Shown: one piece after another, positions 11,620 to 21,203 of the stretch
Layout: every line of letters begins with the position of its first letter
Numbering within the stretch: position 1 is the stretch's first letter
From: Gnomoniopsis sp. IMI 355080
Lineage: Eukaryota; Ascomycota; Sordariomycetes; Diaporthales; Gnomoniaceae
Direction: 5' to 3'
Assembly (NCBI GenBank): GCA_027946555.1
Contig: JAPEVC010000328.1
Location: forward strand, 1 to 28,867
DNA length: 28,867 nt
The notes under the pieces: model-generated
Seen by the model: the letters and a program-made list of their open reading frames with translations, nothing else
Told to the model about the DNA's origin: nothing
The model's database searches: none
Translations under genes and position numbers: made by a program

Positions 11620-11867
11620 CTAGATGATTGTCAAGTCAGAAGTCGAAGGTTTTGGAATGGATGGGGTGTATTGGCTGTCTTTGTGGTCAGAAGTACAGGA
11701 TATTGCCACCCTGAAATCAGAGTCCTCGAATGTGCACAGTGCCCTCCACCACGATCCGGAAAGCAAAAGCAGGAAGCGGACACCAGAAGTGCAAAGGCAG
11801 ACCAAGCAACACCAACAACAGAAGCAGAGGGAGACATGATAAAAGGCAGAGATTAAACAGTACGTAC
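11620..11867 (-). other. Possible 5'-UTR intron of the RRM gene
   Basis: Upstream of the ATG at 11611 the minus strand shows a donor-like GTACGT at 11867, a CTGAC branch motif near 11635 and an acceptor CTAG ending at 11620, only nine bases before the ATG. This would be a 248-nt leader intron. A second strong branch-plus-acceptor pair (CTAAC near 12263, CAG ending 12255) lies further upstream and may end another leader intron. Confidence 0.35.
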
Positions 11868-13584
11868 ACTCCTGAGCTCTTGGAATTCCTCTCAACAAGA
11901 CTTTAGGCTTCAGACAGTAGTGAATAATGGATCCAATCCTCCTGCTGGGCTCCGAACTGATTCCTCTGGTCTTTGCCTCCTTGAGATGAAGCTCTGTGCT
12001 TGCAATCTCTCCTCCCTGATGGTTGAAAGAACTTGAAAGCACACTCGAGTATTGGAAAGTGCCTGTGAGTTGAAAGGCTGAAGATTTGCAATGGGTGCAG
12101 GTGGAGTTAGATGACAAAAGCTGCAGCTTGTTGCTTTCAACCTGGAGATGGAAAAAGGAATCGACACTTTGAGAAGGTCTATTGCTGACTCGTTGGGCGT
12201 GAGGAGGGTCACGATGCAGACAAATGGCTAAATCGGCGTGGATTTCGAGTTGCCCTGCAAGTTAGAAAGACAGTCGATTGATCCGGTGTGGTGTAAGTCT
12301 TAAGTCGGCGCAGTCTCCAGCTGGTATAGGGCCACCCAGCCAACACAATCTGGTGGACAGGATTGTACGCCAAAGAAGGGCTTGGGAAACCAATCACATC
12401 AAGCTCTTTTCTTTCACAATCCTCCTCTTGTCCTCTTGCCAAACCGGTGTCAATGCCGAAGCTGTGTCGTTCGCGGAGGGGAGTTCGGCCAGACGTGGTC
12501 TCGTCGATTCAGGAGGAGTGTTTGGTGGGACGAGGCTGTAAGCGGTTTGGAACCCTCTCCGATTGTCTTTCGCCAGGAATATAGACTAAGGTCAGGCGTC
12601 TATAGTCTACTGAAACGGGTCTTGACCGGTCGGATCGCAATGTCGCAACGGCTCGGGTGAAAGAGGGTCTCGACAAGCGCGCAAGCGAGGCTATGAATCC
12701 TAGGTGTCGTCCTCGGGATGGTGGCTCGATGGTCGCAATCAAAGGATGGCCCAATCCTCAACATGTACTAGGTATAAAAAATTACTTGTGCTATGAAGAG
12801 GAGCCGAACGGTAAGGCGTTGGCTGGAGAAGGAGAATGGCTGGGGAAGACGTCAAGATGGAGGAGTGAGGTCGGGACGGGGAAGCTGGGAGCTTGGAACA
12901 GCTGCGACTAGCCCGCCAATCATCGTCTTTCGGGAGAGGACAAGGCCCGACCCGCCCGGAGCCTCTATTTCGGCCCCCTGTCGGTCCTGTCTGGCTTGTG
13001 AAAACCCACCCGCAGCTGACTTCCAGGGTTACCTACCTTGATGCTCTCCCTGGATTGGTGATGCAAAGAAAAGAAATGGAAGATGACATTGTGTTCCCAA
13101 AGATCCCAGACAATATGTGCCAACAATACCTCAAGATAGGCGGTCGGTGTGAACATCTCGACGGCAGATGCAGCGATGAGAGCCTTCACAGATTGAAATC
13201 AAAGTGCTTCGCAGCGATTCTTCGCACTTAAGCTGGTATTCGGAAGAGGGTAAGAGACTAGAGACTCCCATATGTGACGAAGGTAACGGATAAGTGTGGT
13301 TACAAGCAAGAGGACAGGCTAGAGGTCAGATGCACTCTCATGTACACACAAGGAGTTCTAGATCAGGTCAACCTTACTACGGAAGAAAGACTTGTTGATG
13401 CTAGAACCAGAACACTAACAGGTCTCACTCCAAGTAGTCCGTCTGTTGAGTATGAATGTAGATGGCATGAAGCATTATATGATGCATCTATAAAAATTAC
13501 GCACCCATCCCCAGGGGTACCCAAGAAGTCAATCCCCAAACACCAAAAACTCCTACCCATTTATGTATTTCATTTTCCCCATTT
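11868..13584. other. Intergenic region upstream of the RRM gene
   Basis: Promoter and leader side of the RRM gene and 3' flank of the mannosyltransferase gene. A strong minus-strand donor (AAG|GTAGGT at 13036) and the acceptor at 12255 could bound a long leader intron, but I cannot confirm it. The plus-strand frames here (for example 12893-13231) have no recognisable family content. Confidence 0.4.
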
Positions 13585-15598
13585 CTAATAATTCGCAATA
13601 CCCACCTTTTTCGCCTGCGCAACCATCGCATCCAGCAACCCCTTCTCCCTCGGCGACAACTCCCCCTGCAAGTGATGATCCGACGTCAGACAGCACATAT
13701 TCGCATCACCCAAGAACCACGCCCCCGGCTCCCGGATCTCCCGCGGCTCAATCAGGTACGTATCCCACGCGCCAAACTTCCACTCCCGCCGGTCGAGGAA
13801 CTTGTTGCGCACGAGGCCGCCGTTGAACCACAGCGGCTTCCCGTCGAGGTCGAGGTGGAGGAGCTGCGGGGAGCAGATCCTGGGTTTGGGCCCGAGGGAG
13901 ACCGCGGGCAGCTCCTCGTCCTCTGTGGTGGTGGTGGTGTTGTTGTTGCCGTCGTCTGTCAACTCGCTTTGTTCATGGGCGACGACAAAGGGGAATTGGA
14001 TGTCGTCACGCTTTCCGAATTGCGAGGGGGTGGGATTCGGGGTCTGGAGCTCGCCGATGATCCCTGCGTCGCCTTGGTGGAAGACGTAGTCTAGGTCGCC
14101 GACGAGTTCGAAGCCGAGCCAGAAGGTCTCCTTGTCGCCTGCCATTATGAATATTAGCAATCATGCCTAATAGGCAGTCTTTGTTGGTATGAATTTGGTA
14201 CTCACCATAGACCATGTCATAAACACCGATTCTACCCCTTGTACGGTCTCCATCTCGGTCAGGACCGTTCATGCGCAAAACGAACAACATCGCGATGAAA
14301 TGCCTGTACGTGTCCACAACCAGCACACCGCTCTCCTGCTGATGACCACTCTCGCCCTTCCAAAGCCGCGTCTCCTTGACATTCTTGGACACGGGCTGCG
14401 GCAAGATGGACTGCAGCCAGCTCTTCTTGCTCTCCGGCATGATGAGCCTGTCGCGGAAGAACAGCGCCCCAGTCTTGACGTACTCGGGATACTCAAACAT
14501 GACCTCCGGGTTCACAAAGAAGAAGCTATCCGCATCGATAAAGATAACCTCGCGAAAACTCGACAGCAAAATAGCAAAGGGCTTCGCGGCCCAGCTAGCG
14601 ACATTCCACCCGTGCGTCTGGATCATGGCGCTGATATCCCGCGTCACCACACCCTCCAGCTCCTCCAAATCCTGCCGCGAGTCGCGGTTCAGGTCGCTGT
14701 CGCCCACATACATGACCTCAATGGGCAAATCGCACCCGAGCGAGCGCAGGATGGGGATCTGCGTGAGCAAATACGCCACCTGGTCATTGCCAGCAGTGAG
14801 CACGATCCCGCGGCCGCCCTTGTGCAGGTGCGTGCGCAGCGTCATGTGGTCAGGGAAGTACGGCGCCGTAAAGGGGAACAGGAGCTGGTTGAGCTGGACG
14901 AGCAGACGGCGGAAGTCCTCGTAGGCGTGGATCTTGTCGACAAGTAAGATGTGCTCGGATTCGGCGTCGGTGGCACTACCACCGGCACCGCCGGCGGCGG
15001 CACGATGGCGTAGATAAGGGAGCACGTCGTCGCGGATGTGCATGTTGGCGCCATCAGCGTCCGTGGTAACGTGCAGGGCTTCCCATGCTTCGTAGTACTT
15101 TTTGTACTTGCGGGCGAGCATGCCGAGCTCGCGGAGGTGTTGCTCGCCTGTTAGCTCGATGGGTCGGAGGAGGCCTCGTCTTTCTATTTCGCTGGGCAGG
15201 AGATTGATGATTTTATCGAGGGCTTCGTCAAAGCCAGGTCTCTCGGGGAATGTCTGTTTGGCCGTGTCTTTTATGTTCGGCCTGCCCAATCCATGGACCT
15301 GACCTGCCAGAGGTTTCTGCCCGGATGTGTAACGCGAGACATCCTCGTCCGCTTCAACAGCCTCAACGTCGAGGGTGGGGAAGTCCTTGGTCTCGTTTAC
15401 TATCTCTTCCAGATTTGACCCAGTCGCCGCCCTGCTTGGTATGTCATCTCTATCCAGCTGTGAAAGACGTGCTGGGCTCGAGTAGAGTGCATACAAGCTC
15501 CAGAGAGCCAAGAGCACAAGGACCGCTGCAACCACTCTTCGGTTCTTGACATCTCGCTTCGTCGCGGGCCATTTCCGGCCTTCCTTTGGTGCGGACAT
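13585..15598 (-). CDS. Alpha-mannosyltransferase, MNN1/GT71 family, 648 aa
   Basis: Two exons on the minus strand, 15598-14206 and 14138-13585; the 67-nt intron has GTGAGT, a GCTAAT branch and GGCAG. The protein is a type II membrane protein: a basic N-terminus, then one membrane span at ~22-39 (VVAAVLVLLALWSLYALY), a stem region, and a lumenal catalytic domain. The nucleotide-sugar/metal motif is VIFIDADSFFFVNPEVMF, with D355-A-D357 as the DXD. Before it come AGNDQVAYLLTQIPILRSLG and ELEGVVTRD; after it come ESGVLVVD and, across the splice, YGDKETFWLGFE. This order is typical of the fungal Mnn1-like putative mannosyltransferases (PF11051). They add alpha-linked mannose, classically alpha-1,3, to N- or O-linked chains or other mannans in the Golgi, using GDP-mannose and Mn2+. 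Linkage and acceptor cannot be read from sequence. A poly-Thr/Asn insert (NNNTTTTTEDEE) in exon 2 is presumably a loop. Confidence 0.87.
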
Positions 15599-15943
15599 GT
15601 GGTGTTGAATAAATGTCCGCTGTGCCCAGGTGGGTTCAACGATGGAGCGGCAAAGAAAATGAGCGTCTGGTTATCCACCGGGGAACATGAACAAAACAAA
15701 AACCTGAGGACGAAGGAAAGCACCACCAGAGTGCTCTTAGCAAAAGTGAAGGCAAAAAAGTGGATACATGTAAATTGATACCAAGGGATGGTCGAAGCAG
15801 CATTCCTAAGCGTGTCCTTAACTCCCTCCACGGACCCTTGGTGGCAATATCAAGGGAGGTCTCTCTTTAATGCCTATTCAAAGCGCACGGAATGCTCATG
15901 GTGGAAGGAGGGGGCAGGCCATGTGGTCTGGACTCGATGACCA

Positions 15944-16298
15944 TCATCCCATCCCATCCATCCATCCATCTAGAACTCGTGGCTGGGCGCGTCCCGTGCA
16001 GACGGGCCCTGGCTCCGAGGCTGGCTGACATGATCCACCAATGCCCATCATCTAAGTAATCGTTAGCACTTTGTTGTGGAGATGGAGATTCAGGGTGGCT
16101 TACCGTGACGCTGCCAACGTGCTCGAACAATGGTGAGCTGGACGCATCAGAAGGGAAGGGTTGCGTGGGGCTAGTGGACGCCACTTTTGCGCGGGCGCCG
16201 TCGGGGCTGAAGGGAGACCTGGAAGATTAAAATGCTGACTAACCCAACTCAGTTTCATGCTCGGAAAACATCAAACCTGCTCACTTTTTGGGCAGCAT
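15944..16298 (-). CDS. Possible small three-exon gene, 78 aa, unknown function
   Basis: Exons on the minus strand: 16298-16285 (14 nt), 16218-16104 and 16051-15944, total 237 nt in frame. Introns are 66 and 52 nt. The second has GTAAGC, a strong GCTAAC branch and a TTACTTAG acceptor; the first has GTGAGC and TTCCAG. The product starts MLPKKSPFSPDGARAK, continues with a Ser/Pro-rich middle and LFEHVGSVT, and ends in a segment partly encoded by a GATG microsatellite (DGWMDGMG). No signal peptide, membrane span or known domain is visible. The splice signals and frame continuity argue for a real transcript, and the repeat-coded end argues against strong constraint. It could instead be a non-coding spliced RNA, or part of a longer gene whose first exon lies upstream. 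Confidence 0.35.
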
Positions 16299-17124
16299 AG
16301 AATGTGATGGACGGAAATAAACACAAACGGTAATCCCTGGTCTGGTCACAGTCGGTACCCTCTCCTCTTTTCTCAGGTCAGATGTCGATGGATTCTCTTG
16401 GCAAATCCCAGGATACGAGCTGCAAGAGGGGAACAAGTCGTGAGCAGGTCTGCTGAGCGACAGAAAGTAGGCCGTCGGATGCATTGCCTCCATCTGGGTC
16501 ACTGGGAGGTCGATGAGGGGGCTTCTTCAATAGACCGCCAAGCACTTTTTTTAATGCATGGGAGTCCCAAGGTGCTACTGTGTTGTGGTAGCGAAGGAAG
16601 AGAAAATCATAGTTCAAAACGTCAGAAGATGGTCAGTTCTGAGTTTAGAACCAACAGTAGGTTGGTAAGTTGGTCACACAGCCATCGGTTGGGGCTGCAT
16701 GTTGGTTCGTCAGCGGCCCTGTATGACCAAAGAAAGGCTTACCTTGTTCAATATTTGGAAGCAATTGAACGTCGGCAATTAATGATGTGGATTCCGTGCT
16801 GTGACTGGAAGCCGAATAGGATTTCAGCGAGTTAAGAAAGTGGAGCGAAACGGCATTCTCGGTCTACCACGAGAACATGTCAACCAGGCGTAAATATTAC
16901 TGTACGGAAGTTGGGCACCTAGCAAAGGAGTGTTCTTCCATGTCTTCATGACTGTTGGTCATCATTTCGCTGTAGAAGTAGGCTGTTTCTCCGCTATCTC
17001 GGATCCAGCGCCACAGAACCCGCCGCAAACCTCAACCCAGTGTCCACAGTGTCTCCAGGTCTCTCACTGAGAAAATCCTCCCATTCCTCACCGCAGAGTC
17101 CTTGACCCCATCCCGGACTTCCCC
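16299..17124. other. Intergenic region
   Basis: Between the possible small gene and the 3' end of the secreted-protein gene. Frames here are short, overlapping and unrecognisable. I see no further feature I can support. Confidence 0.45.
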
Positions 17125-17628
17125 TCAGCAATTGCTTCCCTCCAGTGAGCACGACCAGAGCACATCGTGGCCAATCAGACGATAGGAGAAGGTCTCGTAG
17201 CTGATAGAGGCGTTGAGCGCCATGCAGCCCTCGCCCGAGGCAAAGAAGAAGGGATCGCACTCGCTCTGGCAGTTGCACGTGTTGCCCGGCGAGTAGACGA
17301 GACCACCTTGGACCTCGGGGCCGGTGTCCGACTTGAATTTGATTGAGCGGCGGTAGTTCTCCGCCAGACAGCCGGTGTTGGTGATGTCAACCCACTCGCC
17401 ACAGCCCTCGGTGCAATCGTCGTCGTTGCAGAAGGACGCCCAGGAGTTGAGGTTGTCTATGCTTCGGGAGGTAGTGTTGGTGGCGACGTTGGTGGTAGGC
17501 TGGGAGGCAACCAGCTGGGTCAGGATGGCCAAGATGACAGCGCCCAGGAGTAGAAGCTTGGAGCAATACACTGGTGTGGTGTGTCTCGTTAGTTTCAAGG
17601 GGAACAGAGCATTATGTGCAAACTTACT
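17125..17628 (-). CDS. Small secreted cysteine-rich protein, 148 aa; start codon split by an intron
   Basis: Minus strand. The coding part of exon 1 is a single base, 17628 (A); exon 2 is 17570-17125. The 57-nt intron 17571-17627 has a GTAAGT donor, a perfect CTAAC branch and an ACACCAG acceptor. Joining them forms A|TG, and that ATG opens MYCSKLLLLGAVILAILTQL, a clear signal peptide with likely cleavage after VAS at ~23. The same frame upstream has no ATG. The mature ~125 residues carry ten cysteines, suggesting five disulfides, with spacing such as FCNDDDCTEGCG, NTGCLAE and NTCNCQSEC, and two N-glycosylation sequons (NTT, NAS). From memory, similar small ascomycete secreted proteins share the C..C..CG..(V)..N.GCL pattern. 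The role is unknown; an effector, surface or antagonistic function are all possible. A TATA box lies about 220 bp upstream. Confidence 0.72.
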   Translation of the reverse strand, partial: SKFAHNALFPLKLTRHTTPVYCSKLLLLGAVILAILTQLVASQPTTNVATNTTSRSIDNLNSWASFCNDDDCTEGCGEWVDITNTGCLAENYRRSIKFKSDTGPEVQGGLVYSPGNTCNCQSECDPFFFASGEGCMALNASISYETFSYRLIGHDVLWSCSLEGSNC

Positions 17629-17849
17629 TGTGTCTGTCCTTGCTTTCGCGATGGTTCTGAAGGTTTGCTCTTTTAATTCTAAGGTCTGCACAGAAAAGCT
17701 GTTGGATGAGATGTTTCTGGTCGTCGAGAAATGGTGGATGAGAAGCAAATCTTGGTCGTTTTGTGAGAAGCAGACTATAAACAAGTAGCTCCAAGTTTGT
17801 AATGAGTTGGATGAAAAGAAAGGGAGTTTGAAGCTGGGGAGAGAGGCAC

Positions 17850-17859
17850 ATATATATAT
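17850..17859 (-). promoter_or_regulatory. TATA box for the secreted-protein gene
   Basis: On the minus strand the sequence reads ATATATATAT about 220 bp upstream of the split ATG. Between it and the splice junction the minus strand has no ATG, as expected of the leader of this gene. Confidence 0.4.
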
Positions 17860-19022
17860 CCAAAGTCCAAACCTGGTGAAAGCTGTGAATGAAATGTGAA
17901 TGTGAATGGGAACAATGGCCCCTCCTTACATAACCATTCACAGCAATGAAAATTTGCCCACAGTGAAGCCACGGTGAGCAGTGAAGGAGATATTTGTCCG
18001 CAATACAGGGATAGCAAATCTTGACAGCAGCTGGTTGAGTGAAACGAAGAGCACATGCCAGGGATTTGGAAGTGAAGTAGGAAACCAGCATAGAGCATAG
18101 AGACCTTAGTCACTGTGGATAATCTTCTGCTTTCTACAACAAAAGTAGCTTAGACATCCTGTCCCAATATCCAACACAGTAGAATCTGAGGGTCACTTGC
18201 CCAATCTATAGTGCTGTTTGTGAAAGACTGCAGGTGGTCAGGCTTTGGTGGTATAGAGACTGGTCAATATTTCGTGGCTCTTATATACCACGTCCTCTGA
18301 TATATAGTGGTGAATTCACTCGGCATCTTGAGGACTGATGGGAGCAAGGCTGCAAAAGGGTCAAGACTTTCCATGTTTGAGTTCAGCTCTCCTCAGATAC
18401 TCGTATTCTTGAAAATCTGCGAAATGGAGTGGGATTTGTTTCCTGTGACCCATCACGTATTTGCTTGCTGCTTGCCAAACATGTGAGCAGTATCAGTCTG
18501 TCTTGATCAGTAAGACTCGCTTGTAAATCTACCAGGTCCTCTGGAGCTACCGTGCTCTTGTTGGACATGGTTGAACTGCCCAATATCAACATCAAGGTTG
18601 CTGAAGATGTGATGTTCTCCGTCTTCATACGTACTCACTACACACACCGTCAGAGTAGCAAAAGAAGCTGTCCTGCGTTGGAGGCCGTCTATGCCAATAA
18701 CAGAGCACTTTCCTTCCCGAGTGCTTGCCATAGAAGCCGCCGTCTTGGGTCTGTCCCTTCGCACCCGCGTAGGAAGGCACGACTGTACGAGGCCCTGCGT
18801 GGAAGATGACACAAACCCAGCACCGCTCTCTTCTCTGTCCTCTTCTTCCCAACAACAACATCATCATCACCCCAGCTTCTTGACCAACATCGCTTCACCG
18901 TTGCTTATCCACGATTACACGCAGTGACGCACTACTTACTTGATACCGCCATTGATTTGTACATTGCTACACTAGAAGATCTTTACACTCCACCCAGACT
19001 TCTTTAAACAGAGCTCCACACC
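17860..19022. other. Divergent promoter region
   Basis: Separates the minus-strand secreted-protein gene from the plus-strand RTA1-like gene. The right end (18830-19022) is rich in CA and CT and looks like the leader of the RTA1-like gene. A minus-strand frame at 18507-18812 is open but has no recognisable content. Confidence 0.45.
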
Positions 19023-20347
19023 ATGGATGAACGTCTGTCCGGTTACGCCCCAGTCCCATTTACAAATGGGCATCCCAACATACGCACACCCGAGGAACAA
19101 GCATGCGTGGAACATCCTGACATGCCGCAATGCCAGGCAGGCATCTACAGCTACATCCTCAACGCCCGTGCCAACAAGGGTTTTCTGCTCTGCTTCGTCT
19201 TGATGGTTTTCCCTCTGCTCTACATCGCCGTCACCAAGCGCCGCGCCCATTTTTACTCCATCGCCGTGTTTGCCGGCCTGGTGTTTGAGATCATGGGATA
19301 TGGCGCTCGTACCTGGTCCCAGGCCAACCAGCTCCAGAACGATCCATTCTACATGCAGGTCGTCTGCCTGACCGTGGGCCCAGCTTTCCTCGCGGCAGCC
19401 ATCTACTTTTGCATGCGAAGTATTGTGGTGTGCCTCGGCCCGCGCAATTCGTGTCTTTGCCCAAAAAGCTACACTCGTCTCGTAAAGTTACCCTTGCCTC
19501 TGATGTTGAGATGACCACTAACGATCTCATTCTTCAGTTCATACCTTGTGACATCGTGTCTTTGATCCTTCAGGCTACTGGCGGTGCTCTCGCGGCATCT
19601 GCCCACAAAGCCAATGATCAACAAAAGTTGGACATAGGAACCAAGATCATGATCGCCGGTCTGGCCTTTCAAGTGTTCACCATGTTTGTCTTTGGATGCT
19701 TGGGCTTCGCCTTTCTGTGCAATGTCATGGCGGAATTGAGGCGAGCCCGAAATGACAGTCACCGAGTTGTTCGTCGCTCGAATCGCCGGGTTTTGACCGT
19801 GGGCATCTCCCGGTCCCTTCAGTTCTTCGAGTCATGCATCATCGGGTCCACGTTGCTCATCTTCGCACGATGCTGCTATCGTGTCGCCGAGCTCAGTGGA
19901 GGATGGACTGGCAGCCTGATGAAGAACCAAACCCTGTTCATCATTTGTGAGGGCGTCTTTATCCTCGTTGCCAGTCTACTACTTGTCATTGGCCACCCGG
20001 CGATATGTGCTCCGGAGGTGTTGGATGCCGCCGCTCAGTTTGGATCCATCCGGGAGAAGGCATCGAGCCTCTGCTGTTTCGGCGGTGGCGATGGTGAGCC
20101 CAAGCCACGGAGTGATGAGGAAATTGCACTCGATTCCCTGGCGAGAGAGAATGTCACGAGGGACACAATGGCCGGTACCGCACAAGTCCCACCTCAAACA
20201 GCGCTTCAAAATGCGCACAACCGGGAGCTCGATGACTTTTCTGTTGAGGCCTTCATCCGTGAGTCCCAGTCAAGCCGCACCGTCCCGCCTTCACCACAGC
20301 CGCTTCCAAAAGAGTGTTGCACCAAGACGCAATTGGCCTCAGATTGA
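19023..20347 (+). CDS. RTA1-like seven-helix membrane protein, 422 aa
   Basis: Two exons, 19023-19481 and 19538-20347 (1269 nt). The 56-nt intron has GTAAAG, a CTAAC branch and TTCAG, and joins SYTRL to FIPCDIVSLILQATGGALA. The protein has the family's order of features: a short soluble N-terminus, then seven hydrophobic segments. Landmarks are FLLCFVLMVFPLLYIAV, FEIMGYGAR, a QVVCLTVGPAFLAAAIYFCM helix, the DIVSLILQATGG helix, and FFESCIIGSTLLIFARCCYRVAE followed by GVFILVASLLLVIGHP. The last ~80 residues are hydrophilic and probably cytosolic. RTA1/RSB1-like proteins sit in the plasma membrane; named members are linked to resistance to 7-aminocholesterol or to release of long-chain bases, and have been described as lipid-translocating exporters. 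Substrate is not inferable here. The first ATG is preceded by CACC, a good context. Confidence 0.87.
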
Positions 20348-20429
20348 TTTCATGCTTTCTTCGAAAGAGACATACAGTATAGCAAGGAAAAGAGCTGACC
20401 GGCTACAGAACCTCAAAGGTCGTGATTGA

Positions 20430-20647
20430 TCGGGCAACAGTGCATTGCAGGGCGCGGCAATGAAGGGGCACTGCGACATTGTGAAGTTGCTCATCCACAA
20501 GGGCTACGATGTTGACGCCATGAATTTCGAGGAGGATACACCACTGCTGCTTGCGGTTAGAAACAGCCATCTAGGAATTATCGGACTCCTCTACTGGTTG
20601 CCTCGTGTCAGCCCAATAGCAAACACCAGCGAGCATCGGATATGTGA
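20430..20647 (+). pseudogene. Ankyrin-repeat relic with frameshift
   Basis: An open stretch after a TGA at 20427 reads as ankyrin repeats: SALQGAAMKGHCDIVKLLIH, then KGYDVDAMNFEEDTPLLLAV and RNSHLGIIG. The next expected residues (LLL..G..PN) appear in the +1 frame as LLVASCQPNSKHQ before a TGA at 20645. So the reading frame is broken near 20585, and only about two repeats remain. The CAG at 20448-20450 could be an intron acceptor of a former exon. No partner exon is recognised on either side. It is probably a remnant of a larger ankyrin-repeat gene; less likely, it is an exon of an unrecognised spliced gene. Confidence 0.5.
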
Positions 20648-21203
20648 AGCGTGACTCGAAAAAGGCAGGCGCGATTGAGGCTCCTCTGGGATATGCCAAA
20701 GCGAGTCGGAATATATGGGAACGACGTTTTATACGCCGGCTTTTCATCTTTTTTCGTAGACATCGTCGCTCGCGCGCAACACCCAATCCACACCAACCTG
20801 GGATCTGCCGTGGGTACCTGTTCCATCTCTCTAGCATCCTTCTCAAAGTGTCCCTTGTGTCGCGACTGGGCTGACTTACAAGACCAGGCAGTATCATCGG
20901 GGTGCACCCGGATGCGTGTCATGAGGAGGATGTATCAGGGATGAGACAGCTGAAGGACGTGAGACCATAACGATGGGATGGACTACATCAAGCTGCCGAG
21001 ACTTGTAAATCTTGTTGGAGGAATTGTCTCCTTCTTGCTGTATTATTTCTGCGCTGCGCTCTCATTGAGATGCCAGCCTTTGTGGATTGTCTTGGGAACG
21101 GGTTTTACTTTTTCACTTCTATTCTTTTCCGAAACACATTCGGCGCCCCATGGGCAGGTATCATCGTTGACTACAGGAATATACTCATCCCAGTCCAATG
21201 GTC
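20648..21203. other. Intergenic region, 3' flank of the lipase gene
   Basis: No further ankyrin repeats or other family content recognised in the three forward frames. The right part is probably the 3' untranslated region of the minus-strand lipase. Confidence 0.4.

Noticed and set aside
12893..13231. Plus-strand frame of 112 codons
   Set aside because: No domain, no clear promoter and no splice partners; the length is compatible with chance at this base composition.
13672..14947. Long plus-strand frames opposite the mannosyltransferase gene
   Set aside because: They are shadows from GC-biased codon use; the minus strand carries the DXD motif and the splice-joined family signatures.
18507..18812. 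Minus-strand frame of about 100 codons upstream of the RTA1-like gene
   Set aside because: Its longest form lacks an ATG start, and the product has no recognisable features.
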